Below, in pieces: positions 50,920 through 59,383 of a stretch of DNA of 64,000 bases. How positions within the stretch are numbered: the first letter of the stretch is position 1; each line of letters begins with the position of its first letter. Under the pieces are notes generated by a model that saw nothing but the letters and a program-made list of their open reading frames with translations, was not told the DNA's origin and did no database searches. Both the position numbers and the translations under genes were made by a program. Source of the stretch: Pseudomonas viridiflava (lineage in GTDB: Bacteria; Pseudomonadota; Gammaproteobacteria; Pseudomonadales; Pseudomonadaceae); NCBI RefSeq assembly GCF_900583165.1, contig NZ_UTKY01000085.1:62001-126000 (forward strand), in the 5' to 3' direction.

Positions 50920-53106
50920 TCAGTCCCTGCACATCGCCTTGGCCAGCGCCCGTGCCACTTGATCGGCGGAGTAGGGCTTGGGCAGGAACTCAAACCCTTC
51001 ATAGCCGCTGTCGGCCAACTCTTCGCTGTAGCCGGAGGTGAGCACCACCGGCAAGTCCGGGCGCCGTTCGCGCAGCAGCTTGGCCATGGCGACGCCAGTG
51101 ATTCCAGGCATCATTACATCTGAAAAGATCCCGTCGAACGCCTGCGCCTGGGGGCCGGCCAGGGCCAATGCTTGCTCGGCATCGGTGGCCCAGGTGGTCT
51201 GGTACCCCAAGTCCTGCAGAATTTGATTGGCGAAGCGACCCACTTCCAGGTTGTCTTCAACGATGAGGACATGCCGCAAGGTCGTATCAGGGGGCGGGCC
51301 GTGATCCAGCGTGGGCGTGCACTGCAGCGTTGTCTCGGATGCCACTTGCGGCAGGTAAAGGGTAAACACCGTGCCTTGGCCAAGGGTGCTGGTGACTTCA
51401 ACGTTGCCGCCGGACTGTTTGGCAAACCCGAACACTTGGGACAACCCGAGCCCGGTGCCTTTGCCGACCGCCTTGGTGGTGAAGAAAGGTTCGAAGATGC
51501 GCTCGAATGCATCGGCGTCGATGCCGCTGCCGGTGTCGGCAAGCGCAATGGCCACGTACGGCTTGTGGGCCCCAGCATCGCCACGGATGCGCGGCAAGGC
51601 GTCAACCGTGGTGACACTCAGGGTCAAGGTGCCCTGGCCGCCCATTGCATCGCGTGCATTGAGAGCGATGTTGATCAGGGCAGTCTCGAACTGGCTGGCG
51701 TCGACGCGCACATGGCTGGGGTGTTCGGGCAATTGCACCTGCACTTGAATACGCGCCCCGGTGACGCTTTCAAGCATCTCGCCGATGGTCTGCACACGCT
51801 GGCCTGCGTCGAAGACTTCCGGGTTCAGTGGCTGGCGGCGGGCGAAGGCGAGCAGTTGGCTGGTGAGCTTGCTGGCGCGCTCGACGGTGTCGGAGACTGC
51901 GCCCATATAACGGTGGCGGCGTTCTTCGGATAAATCCGGTTTGCGCAGGAAGTCTACAGAGGAGCGAATGATGGTCAGCAGGTTGTTGAAGTCGTGAGCC
52001 ACGCCTCCCGTTAGCTGGCCGATGGCTTCAAGTTTTTGCGACTGGCGCAGCGCGGCTTCTGCTTGGCTCAAGGCCGTGGTGCGTTCTTCCACTCGCTGTT
52101 CCAGGGTGGCATTGAGCTCGGCAAACGCCGCCAAACCCTCGCGCACAGCGGCGTCGGCGCGTACACGCTCAATGTGCGCCCAAGAGCGCTCAGTGACTTC
52201 GCCCACCAGCGCGAGGTCATAGGGCGACCAGATTCGCGCGGCTTTATCATGCACGGCCATCAACGCCGTAAGGCGGCCGTCCTTGATCAGCGGGAAACAC
52301 GCCGTGGCCAATGCACCCAGGGCTTGGTAACTGGCGGCGTCCCGGGGCGAAAACTCAACGCGATTGTCCTGCACCACCAACGGTTCGCCGGCGCGAAGTT
52401 GCTGGACGGCTCTTGCTCCGAAGGATGCCAGGCTGTAGTGCCCGACAATACTCGGCGAGCCGGGCGCAGCCCAGTTGCCGCGAATGGTGAAGCCGTCTTG
52501 GTCGGCGTCCATGTCGGCATAGGCGCAATTGGATACCTGCAGGTGTTCGGCCAGCAGGCGGGTGGTAGTGGACATGATGCTTTCGGCGTCGGTGGCATTG
52601 ACCACGGCGCTGCCCACCGCATCCAGCACAGCCAGGCGGCGGTTCAAGAAGACGGTTGAGGTGGTTTCGGTGACGGTGTCGAGCATGCCCACGACGTTGC
52701 CCTGGGGGTCGCGGATAGGGCTGTAGCAAAAGGTGAAATAGGCCTGCTCGAGCCCCGCGCCGCGTTCAATCAGCAGCGGGTAATTCTCGACATAGGTGGC
52801 ATGCCCTTCGAATGCCGCGTTGGCGATTGGACCGACTTCGCTCCAGACTTCGCGCCACACCTCGCTGAACGAGCGCCCGAGTGCGTAGGGCTTGTCCCCC
52901 AGAATGGTCAGGAACGCGTCGTTGTAGAGCATGGTCAGCTTGGGCCCCCAAACGATGGCCTGGGGGAAGCTGGAGGCAAAGCACAGTGCCACAGTGGTCT
53001 TGAGCACATCGGGCCATTGTTCCAACGGGCCGAGGGGCGTACTGGCCCAATCATGCTGGCGAACCCGCTCAGCCATGTCGCTGCTGCTTTGCAGCCAATT
53101 CATCAT
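50920..53106 (-). CDS. Hybrid sensor histidine kinase/response regulator
   Basis: Soluble hybrid kinase of 728 residues, with no membrane helices. PAS-like domain (about 25-150), GAF domain (about 155-310), coiled coil (about 325-360), DHp with H371 in GVAHDFNNLL (HWE-like HisKA type), ATPase domain (N-box NIALNARDAMGG, DTGSGI, GKGTGLGLSQV) and a C-terminal receiver with phospho-acceptor D663 and K710. The kinase-receiver layout resembles light- or stress-sensing hybrid kinases but lacks the PHY chromophore features. ATG 53106 or 53103. Ends 3 nt from the convergent cyclase gene. Confidence 0.92.
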   Translation of the reverse strand: MMNWLQSSSDMAERVRQHDWASTPLGPLEQWPDVLKTTVALCFASSFPQAIVWGPKLTMLYNDAFLTILGDKPYALGRSFSEVWREVWSEVGPIANAAFEGHATYVENYPLLIERGAGLEQAYFTFCYSPIRDPQGNVVGMLDTVTETTSTVFLNRRLAVLDAVGSAVVNATDAESIMSTTTRLLAEHLQVSNCAYADMDADQDGFTIRGNWAAPGSPSIVGHYSLASFGARAVQQLRAGEPLVVQDNRVEFSPRDAASYQALGALATACFPLIKDGRLTALMAVHDKAARIWSPYDLALVGEVTERSWAHIERVRADAAVREGLAAFAELNATLEQRVEERTTALSQAEAALRQSQKLEAIGQLTGGVAHDFNNLLTIIRSSVDFLRKPDLSEERRHRYMGAVSDTVERASKLTSQLLAFARRQPLNPEVFDAGQRVQTIGEMLESVTGARIQVQVQLPEHPSHVRVDASQFETALINIALNARDAMGGQGTLTLSVTTVDALPRIRGDAGAHKPYVAIALADTGSGIDADAFERIFEPFFTTKAVGKGTGLGLSQVFGFAKQSGGNVEVTSTLGQGTVFTLYLPQVASETTLQCTPTLDHGPPPDTTLRHVLIVEDNLEVGRFANQILQDLGYQTTWATDAEQALALAGPQAQAFDGIFSDVMMPGITGVAMAKLLRERRPDLPVVLTSGYSEELADSGYEGFEFLPKPYSADQVARALAKAMCRD

Positions 53107-53258
53107 TGGGAGAACACCTTGTTTACCACGGTCGTTTCAACTGCCCGAACCGGCAGCCCATCAAGCTACAGACCGGAATGGCGGCTGGCAGTTCAGCGCA
53201 ATTATCCACGAGATGGCATTTTGATGCTCTATCCAAATGAATAGATCCGCAAATACGA

Positions 53259-54110
53259 TTATTGGGCGCCCAAAACCCCCGTCCAATAAATCCCTGCATC
53301 GCTTTTTGGGTCCATGGCGTAGGCCGCACCCAGCTCGCGAAATTGCGGGTTCATAAGGTTGGCGCAATGGCCGGGGCTGGCCAGCCAACCGTCAACGACC
53401 TTGCGTGGCGTGTCGAGGCCGGCGGCGATGTTTTCACCAATATTTTTCGCGATATACCCGGCCAGTTCCGCACGGTCGCCGGGGGTACGGCCATCGTGGT
53501 CCAGATGGTCGAAGAAGTTGCCGTTGGCCATGTTGCGCGTGTGGCTGTTGGCGGCGCCGGCCAATTGTTCGTTCCACGACAACGGGGTGGTCGCGGCGAA
53601 CGCCTGGGTGCCGCACTGACGCGGTAGTTCGCGGGCGGCGTTGACCAGGTTGAGCAGTTGCTTGCCTTCGGTCTGCCAGTCACCCAGGCCGCTGGACAGC
53701 AGCGGGCGGGCGAGCACGATGCGCCAGTCCTGGCCGCTGTTGCTGACGCCGATGTCGACAAACTGCGGGTCCAGCACCACGCGGCAGAAGCTCTCGCGCA
53801 CCGCCTTCATCGCGGCTTGGGCATCCTTGGGCCCCGACAGGCTGATGGCCTGCACGTTGACCATCGGGTAGGCCGCGCGGGCCAGCGACTGCTGCAGGTC
53901 GCCGACGTTCGTCGCCGGCAATACCAAGCGTGTATCGCTGGCCAGTGGTGGCAGCTCCTGAGAGCCCTGGTCACCGCAGCGTTGTACCTGGCTGCGGTAT
54001 TCGTTGATCTGTTGTACCAACTGACTTTCTTCATTCGCCATCGCGCTGGCGCAGAACACCGTAGTGGCGGCCAGCGTCGTCAGGCTCATCATCAATGACA
54101 GCACGCGCAT
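53259..54110 (-). CDS. Secreted CAP/SCP-domain protein
   Basis: Protein of 283 residues with signal peptide MRVLSLMMSLTTLAATTVFC..SAMA; mature part periplasmic or exported. An N-terminal region with a repeated charged/polar pattern (about 25-165) precedes a CAP domain (about 170-280). CAP motifs present: NEQLAGAANSHTRNMANGNF, then H-L-D-H-D-G-R-T, NIGENIAAG and WLASPGHCANLMNPQFRELG. The ATG at 54110 gives a clean signal; the longer frame is not used. CAP proteins of bacteria are poorly understood. Confidence 0.87.
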   Translation of the reverse strand: MRVLSLMMSLTTLAATTVFCASAMANEESQLVQQINEYRSQVQRCGDQGSQELPPLASDTRLVLPATNVGDLQQSLARAAYPMVNVQAISLSGPKDAQAAMKAVRESFCRVVLDPQFVDIGVSNSGQDWRIVLARPLLSSGLGDWQTEGKQLLNLVNAARELPRQCGTQAFAATTPLSWNEQLAGAANSHTRNMANGNFFDHLDHDGRTPGDRAELAGYIAKNIGENIAAGLDTPRKVVDGWLASPGHCANLMNPQFRELGAAYAMDPKSDAGIYWTGVLGAQ

Positions 54111-54191
54111 GGACGTTACCCTTGAGCTTGAAAGTGCCCATGATGCGCGATGTAACCCAGTCTTGCGCAACGCCTTTTTTGTTTTTTTACC

Positions 54192-55406
54192 TCAACGGGC
54201 ATTCTTGCCCGGGTTCATGGCAGGGATGCGGCCACATGCCATCGCGCCCGCGACGAGGATCAGGCCCGCCGCAGTGGCGAAGGTCACGTGTAAACCGTGG
54301 GCTACGGCCTGCCCGGTGGCGCGGGTGATATCCGGGGTTGCCCAGGCAAACACGGCGCCTAGCCCCGAAGCACCGATAATCAGGCCCAGGTTGCGTGACA
54401 GGTTCAACAAGCCAGACACCGTGCCACGGCGCGCGGCCTGCACATGGCTCATCACGGCGGTGTTGTTGGCGGCCTGGAACAGGCTGTAGCCGGTGGTCAG
54501 AATCATCAGTGCGCCGAGGTAGGCGGGCAGGCCCGTGGCTAACGACAGCAACAAGGCGCCGCAGAGCATCAGGCCCAGGCCGGCCAGGGTCATGCGCGGG
54601 TTGCCAAAGCGGTCGGTGAGGTAGCCCGCCGGTACGCCGCTGATGGCTGCAACGCAGGGGCCGACCGCCATGGCCAGGCCCATCTGGGCAGGGGCGAGCC
54701 CCAAGCCATGGGACAGGTAGAACGGCCCGACGACAAAGGTCGCCATAATGACGGCGGCGATCAGTGCACTCATGACCAAGCCCACTCGCAACGTCCGGTC
54801 ATGCCATGCGGTGCGTAGGCCCAGGCCGACGGGTGCCGATAGGTTTGCCCGGTCAACCGGCATGTAACGCCAGGCGAGGGCGGCCGCCAGCAGCCCCAGC
54901 GGCATACCGACTATAAACAACGCGCGCCAACCCCAGAGCCCCAGCAGTGCGCCGCCCAGACTGGGGCCCATAGCAGTGCCGACCGCCGACATCGTCCCCA
55001 GCAAACCCATCACCCGGCCCGTGCGTTCCGGGGCCACCGTGTCGCCCACCATGGCAAGCGCCATGGCCATCATGATCGCTGCGCCGAAGCCTTGCAGGAT
55101 GCGCGCGCCGATCAACCACTCAAGGCGCGTTGCGATGCCACACAGCCCGCTGGCCAGGGTGAACAGCAGCAAGCCTGTGAGCAGTAACCGCCGCCGGCCG
55201 AACCGGTCGCCCAAGCGGCCCGCACTCAAGATCACCGCTGTGATCGCCAGCAAATACGCGAGCACCACCCATTGCACGGCGTGAAATGACGCATCAAATG
55301 CCTGTGCCAGGCTGGGTAGGCCTACATTGGCGATGCTGGTACCCATGGACGCTAGCAACATGGAAAGTGACAGGCTGATAAGCGCGCCGCGTGCAGAGGT
55401 GGGCAT
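54192..55406 (-). CDS. MFS multidrug transporter
   Basis: Major facilitator protein of 404 residues, about 12 helices (DHA1-like). Motif A between helices 2 and 3 is GRLGDRFGRRRLLLTG; motif C-like GAAIMMAMALAMVGD and GPSLGGALLGLWGWR are typical of drug:H+ antiporters. Divergent from a LysR regulator with a 114-bp shared region, which makes that regulator its likely controller. Substrate unknown. Confidence 0.9.
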   Translation of the reverse strand: MPTSARGALISLSLSMLLASMGTSIANVGLPSLAQAFDASFHAVQWVVLAYLLAITAVILSAGRLGDRFGRRRLLLTGLLLFTLASGLCGIATRLEWLIGARILQGFGAAIMMAMALAMVGDTVAPERTGRVMGLLGTMSAVGTAMGPSLGGALLGLWGWRALFIVGMPLGLLAAALAWRYMPVDRANLSAPVGLGLRTAWHDRTLRVGLVMSALIAAVIMATFVVGPFYLSHGLGLAPAQMGLAMAVGPCVAAISGVPAGYLTDRFGNPRMTLAGLGLMLCGALLLSLATGLPAYLGALMILTTGYSLFQAANNTAVMSHVQAARRGTVSGLLNLSRNLGLIIGASGLGAVFAWATPDITRATGQAVAHGLHVTFATAAGLILVAGAMACGRIPAMNPGKNAR

Positions 55407-55520
55407 GGGGCATTCCTTGTATGAAGGCGACTGTCATAAATCTACGACGTCACCTAACATGGCGGAAGACGCAGGGTTTGCACTCAATACCTGCATGAGA
55501 CGCCTGATAATGGAGCGCGG

Positions 55521-56429
55521 ATGCCCGATCTCAACTTGCTGATCACCCTGGATGTGTTGCTGGCCGAAGGCAGCGTTGCCCGTGCCGCCCAGCGTCTGCA
55601 CTTGAGCCCGTCGGCCATGAGCCGGGCCCTGGCACGCCTGCGCGAGACCACCGGCGATCCATTATTGGTCCGCGCGGGCAGAGGCTTGGTGCCTACGCCG
55701 CGTGCCCTGGCGCTGCGCGAGCAGGTTGGTCGGCTGGTGCAGGAGGCACACGCTGTGCTGCGACCGGCCCACTCCCTGGACGTGGCCCAGCTGAAAAGGA
55801 CGTTTACCTTGCGCACCAGCGAAGAGTTCGTCGAAAACTTCGGCCCGGCGTTGCTTGCACGTATTGCCCAGGACGCTCCGGGAGTGCGCCTGCGTTTTGT
55901 GAACAAGACTGACAAGGACAGCACGCTGTTGCGCGAAGGCAGCGTCGATTTGGAAACCGGCGTGGTCGACCCCATCAGCAGCCCCGAAGTGCTGACCCAG
56001 GCGTTGTTCCGTGATCGTTTGATTGGGGTGGTGCGCAGTGGTCACCCCCTCAGCCAGGGTGATGTCAGCCTTCAGCGCTATGCCCAAGGTCAACACGTCT
56101 ATGTGTCCCGACGCGGCCAAGACCGCGGCCAGATCGATGATGCCCTCCAGGCCCAAGGCCTCAGCCGGCCTATCAGCACCATCGTTGCCGGTTTTTCCAC
56201 GGCCATCGCCCTGGCTCGCGACACCGACCTGATCGCCAGCGTGCCCGAACGCTACACCGCCCATCAGCGTGCCGGCCTACACAGCTTTGCGCTACCGCTG
56301 ACGTTGCCGGGCTTTACCGTCGCCATGCTCTGGCACCCCAGGCTCGATGCCGATTTGGCCCATCGTTGGCTGCGTGGATGTTTGCGTGAGATCTGCGCAG
56401 CGCAACAGGTACAATCGCCGCTGCCTTGA
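55521..56429 (+). CDS. LysR-family transcription regulator
   Basis: Regulator of 302 residues. N-terminal winged helix-turn-helix (3-62: MPDLNLLITLDVLLAEGSVA, then RAAQRLHLSPSAMSRALARL), linker helix, and C-terminal substrate-binding domain (about 90-295) with the Y-V-S-R-R-G-Q-D-R-G hinge region. Belongs to the NodD/SyrM-like branch that starts MPDLNLL. Divergent from the MFS gene. GNAT gene follows 21 nt downstream on the same strand. Confidence 0.92.
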   Translation: MPDLNLLITLDVLLAEGSVARAAQRLHLSPSAMSRALARLRETTGDPLLVRAGRGLVPTPRALALREQVGRLVQEAHAVLRPAHSLDVAQLKRTFTLRTSEEFVENFGPALLARIAQDAPGVRLRFVNKTDKDSTLLREGSVDLETGVVDPISSPEVLTQALFRDRLIGVVRSGHPLSQGDVSLQRYAQGQHVYVSRRGQDRGQIDDALQAQGLSRPISTIVAGFSTAIALARDTDLIASVPERYTAHQRAGLHSFALPLTLPGFTVAMLWHPRLDADLAHRWLRGCLREICAAQQVQSPLP

Positions 56430-56450
56430 AGCGAAACGCCAGGAATGTGC

Positions 56451-57128
56451 ATGTTCAGCCTTACCCGTTACACCACGCCGTGCCCCGAGCCTATCAACGC
56501 GCAGATCCTGCAGATGGTGGTGGACAACCTCACCGACATCAGCAGCATTGCGCTGCCGCCGAGCAACCTGCTGTACAACATTTACCAGTACGCCATTGGC
56601 TTTGAGGTGCACCTGTACCTTGAGGCCTTGAATGGCGCGAAAGGTATTGCGGTCGAGTTGGTCGTGGCCACTGAGGCTGAAGACCCTGAGAAAGTCATCG
56701 GTTTTGTGGTGTGCCTGCCGGTGAAAGATGATCCCCAAGCCTGCGGTATTGCCTTTATGGCGGTGCAGGCCCGCTCCCGCCGCCAGGGTGTGGCGCGGGC
56801 GATGATGCAAGAGGTGTTGGGGCGTTATCCCCATGCCGAATTGGCGTGTGCGGTCGAGAAGGTGCCGGCTTTTGAGGCCCTGGGCTTTCGGGTGTTGGGC
56901 GCGCGGGGTACCCAGGTGTTGATGAACACTTGGGGCTACGGTACTGACGGGTTGATGGGGGTGCTGGATGTGGCGCCGATCTATAGCTCGTTGGAGGTGC
57001 GGCAGATTCATACGTATTTGCTGCACAAGCATGGCAAGCGGGCGATGGTGGATGCGGAGAAGCAGCGGGATCGGCATTTGGATCAACTGGGGCGCAAGGT
57101 TCAGTTGTTTCTGCAGGGGCGGGGGTGA
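56451..57128 (+). CDS. GNAT family N-acetyltransferase
   Basis: Protein of 225 residues with an acetyl-CoA binding motif A in AFMAVQARSRRQGVARAMMQ (R-x-x-G-x-A/G pattern). The N-terminal part (NLTDISSIALPPSNLLYNIY) is not typical of small GNATs. Start at ATG 56451: AGGA lies 6 nt upstream, while the ATG at 56445 touches it. It may be co-transcribed with the preceding LysR gene. Acceptor unknown. Confidence 0.85.
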   Translation: MFSLTRYTTPCPEPINAQILQMVVDNLTDISSIALPPSNLLYNIYQYAIGFEVHLYLEALNGAKGIAVELVVATEAEDPEKVIGFVVCLPVKDDPQACGIAFMAVQARSRRQGVARAMMQEVLGRYPHAELACAVEKVPAFEALGFRVLGARGTQVLMNTWGYGTDGLMGVLDVAPIYSSLEVRQIHTYLLHKHGKRAMVDAEKQRDRHLDQLGRKVQLFLQGRG

Positions 57129-57186
57129 GGTTGTTGCTATGGGCGTAATGGCGACCGAGTTTTATCAGGTGTAAATCAATCTGACT

Positions 57187-57272
57187 GTGGGAGGGGGCTT
57201 GGCGATGTGTCAGGTGACCTGGCCTTACCGGATGTACACCGCTCTAATGTGGGAGCTGGCTTGCCTGCGATA
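57187..57272. repeat. Degenerate REP remnants
   Basis: Two broken REP units in the same direction: GTGGGAGGGGGCTTGGCGAT at 57187 and GTGGGAGCTGGCTTGCCTGC at 57249. They belong to two different REP families and have no inverted partners. They form the left part of a 468-bp gene-free stretch (57129-57596). Confidence 0.7.
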
Positions 57273-57344
57273 GCAGTATGTTGGGCGCTGGAGCTTATTG
57301 GTCGGAGTACATATCCGTTATTTGGGTAACGGCTGCTATTGGTT

Positions 57345-57590
57345 CCGCTCTTACAGCGGGTCACTTTTGGAAGAGCGCCAAAAGTAACCAAAAACGCTTC
57401 GCCCCACCACTCGGCACCTCGCCTAGGCTCGGTGTGCCCTCCCTCCGGCTTGAATCCGTGGGCCGCCGTCATGGGCCATCCTTGGCCCAGGACGGCTAAC
57501 CCGCCGTCCTGCCGGATTACCCACGGATTCAAGCCTGCGTTCGGCCAGCGTGGTTGACGGGGCGCCTCAGATCAAGATCAAAAGCCAGAG
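57345..57590. repeat. Dispersed non-coding repeat with nested hairpins
   Basis: The rest of the gene-free stretch is a structured element with a small hairpin ACTTTTGG / CCAAAAGT (57363-57385) and a large one, CTTGAATCCGTGGG (57449-57462) against CCCACGGATTCAAG (57520-57533), inside which GGGCCATCCTTGGCCC forms another stem. I recall this word set as a multi-copy intergenic repeat in P. fluorescens genomes; no open frame of credible coding type lies in it. Confidence 0.75.
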
Positions 57591-57596
57591 CAAAAG

Positions 57597-58199
57597 CTAC
57601 ACACGCCCTCGATTGACCATCCCCATTATCGTCGCCAGCAACTCTTGTTGCGCCTCTTCACGGCTGATTTCACCACTTGCCGCTGCGTGGGACAACGCTT
57701 CCGCTGCGCCCAGCATGGCGCGCAGGCCGGCTTGGGGCACGTTGCCGCCCGGCGCGAACGGTGAGAGGGCGTCTCGGCATTTGTTGAGAAAAATCGCCTC
57801 GTATTGGCGCTTGAGCGTTTCCAGTTCAGGTGAGCTGCTCAGTGCGGCAATCACGCCCGGAATTTCCCGGCCTTGCAGCAATACGCAATCCACGTAGGAC
57901 GAGGCAATCACCCAAGCGCGGTCTTCCAGGGTGGCGTTGCTGGCTTCGATGGCGTCGACAAAAACCTGATTCTGGCGCCCGTCGAAGTCTTCATACAGTG
58001 CGGCCAACAAGCCGGCGCGGGTGACGAAGTGGTCGTAGACCACCGGCTTTGTTACGCCCGCTAGGTCCGCAAGGCGGCCCAGGGTCAGGGCTTCGGTGCC
58101 TTCTTCGCGAACCAGTTGCCAGGCCACGTCCAATAATTGTCGCAGACGATCTCCGCGGGACAGGCGACGACGGGGGGCAGGGGATTCATGGCTTGACAT
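57597..58199 (-). CDS. TetR-family repressor
   Basis: Regulator of 200 residues with an N-terminal helix-turn-helix (about 15-62: A-L-T-L-G-R-L-A-D-L-A-G-V-T-K-P-V-V-Y-D-H-F) and an all-helical ligand domain. Divergent from a flavodoxin-fold quinone reductase with a 69-bp gap, which contains a repeated GTAACTTA motif. Likely represses the reductase gene and itself. Confidence 0.9.
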   Translation of the reverse strand: MSSHESPAPRRRLSRGDRLRQLLDVAWQLVREEGTEALTLGRLADLAGVTKPVVYDHFVTRAGLLAALYEDFDGRQNQVFVDAIEASNATLEDRAWVIASSYVDCVLLQGREIPGVIAALSSSPELETLKRQYEAIFLNKCRDALSPFAPGGNVPQAGLRAMLGAAEALSHAAASGEISREEAQQELLATIMGMVNRGRV

Positions 58200-58211
58200 G
58201 CTTATATACCA

Positions 58212-58236
58212 AAAGTAACTTACTAATCGTAACTTA
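58212..58236. promoter_or_regulatory. Probable TetR operator between the repressor and reductase genes
   Basis: GTAACTTA occurs twice as direct repeats (58215-58222 and 58229-58236), 14 bp apart, and TTAC-TAATC-GTAA forms a short dyad across them. It lies 13 bp from the repressor start and about 33 bp from the reductase start, AT-rich as expected for a shared promoter. Confidence 0.5.
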
Positions 58237-58268
58237 AACCCAGCCTAAACCGAAAAGGAGTTAATGTC

Positions 58269-58910
58269 ATGCACGCCCTGATCGTTGTTGCTCATCACGA
58301 CCCGCAATCCCTCACCCATAGCGTTGCCGCGCAAGTGGCCGCTGGCCTGAACGCTGCGGGCCATACCTTTGAGATCGCCGACCTCGCCGCCGAAGGTTTT
58401 GACCCGCGCTATAGAGCCGCCGACCACCTCGTACACCGCTCTCGCGCCATTCCTCCGGCAGACGTGCTTGCTGAACAAGCCCGTATTGACCGTGCCGATG
58501 CCCTGGTACTGGCATTTCCCATCTATTGGTGGTCCATGCCCGCGTTGCTCAAGGGCTGGGTCGACCGCGTATTTATCAACGGCTGGGCCATCGATTACGG
58601 CCCTGATACGCCGGTGGTGAAGAAGCTGCGGCACTTGCGGGTGCATCTGCTGGCGCTGGGGGCCGCCGATGACGGTGCGTTTGAGCGTCACGGCTACGGC
58701 AAGGCCATGCGCACGCAAATCGACTATGGGATTTTTGATTACTGCGGGGCGCAAGTGGTGACGTCCGAATTGTTGCTGGATTCGGAAAGCGGCGGGGCGC
58801 AGGCGCATTTGCAGAAGGCAAGAGAGATCGGTGAGATCGTGTTCCAGGCTGACCGTAGCGGGTTGATTCAGCCTTCGCGAAACAGGTCGTGGGCGTCCAG
58901 CAGGCGGTAG
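58269..58910 (+). CDS. NAD(P)H-dependent flavodoxin-fold oxidoreductase
   Basis: FMN/FAD quinone reductase of 213 residues (YwrO/MdaB/KefF type). ALIVVAHHDPQSLTHSVA is the phosphate-binding loop; FPIYWWSMPALLKGWVDRVF is the diagnostic flavin-binding motif. GAGTTAATGTC region has AAAGGAG as ribosome site. Divergent from a TetR repressor. The last 43 bp overlap a convergent gene, and the final residues SRNRSWASSRR look like sequence gained from that overlap. Confidence 0.9.
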   Translation: MHALIVVAHHDPQSLTHSVAAQVAAGLNAAGHTFEIADLAAEGFDPRYRAADHLVHRSRAIPPADVLAEQARIDRADALVLAFPIYWWSMPALLKGWVDRVFINGWAIDYGPDTPVVKKLRHLRVHLLALGAADDGAFERHGYGKAMRTQIDYGIFDYCGAQVVTSELLLDSESGGAQAHLQKAREIGEIVFQADRSGLIQPSRNRSWASSRR

Positions 58911-59257
58911 GCAATCTCCGGGCGTTTCTCCATGCCTCGGCGAATCGCGGCCGGGATTGACTGGCGGGTCTTGCGACACATGCCCGGCAGTTCATCGATC
59001 GCGATCTGGATGCCGCGCATGCTCTTGACCTCGGTATGGCCCGGCGCGACATGCACGCGAATGCCCAATTGTTGGTACATCAGCTGTTGCATGCGTTCCA
59101 GGTCTTGCAGGCTCTTGAGGTCTTCAAGGCGTTCGAGCAGCTTTTTTTCTTCCTGGCGCGTGAGCTGCAAGATCCGCTGGTCGGCGCCCGGGTTTTGCAG
59201 CAGTTGCTCGCGATCACAGACACAGGCACCGGGTGGGCAGGGTTGGCGAATTGTCAT
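58868..59257 (-). CDS. Cysteine-containing hypothetical protein
   Basis: Protein of 129 residues I do not recognise by name. N-terminal cluster C7-x4-C12-x-C14 (CPPGACVCDRE), then a charged helix region (about 28-65, possible coiled coil, ELERL-type heptads), and a C-terminal part with GMCRKTRQSIPAAIRRGMEK. It looks like a conserved pseudomonad protein, possibly metal-binding, but the number of Cys is too low for a standard zinc finger. ATG at 59257. Overlaps the convergent reductase gene by 43 bp and is followed upstream by a REPIN before aroA. Confidence 0.7.
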   Translation of the reverse strand: MTIRQPCPPGACVCDREQLLQNPGADQRILQLTRQEEKKLLERLEDLKSLQDLERMQQLMYQQLGIRVHVAPGHTEVKSMRGIQIAIDELPGMCRKTRQSIPAAIRRGMEKRPEIAYRLLDAHDLFREG

Positions 59258-59281
59258 TTACCCTCCCTGCTTAGCTTTACT

Positions 59282-59379
59282 GTAGGAGCGAGCATGCTCG
59301 CGAAGAACGCAAGGGCGCTGCGTTTCGTCAGGATGCACGCGTTATCGTTGACGTTCTTCGCGAGCAAGCTCGCTCCTAC
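59282..59379. repeat. REPIN (GTAGGAGCGAGC family)
   Basis: GTAGGAGCGAGCATGCTCGC at the left (one mismatch) and GCGAGCAAGCTCGCTCCTAC at the right. Shares family and spacer words with the REPIN inside opmB. It lies between aroA (its 3' end) and the hypothetical gene, both on the minus strand. Confidence 0.9.
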
Positions 59380-59383
59380 GGGG

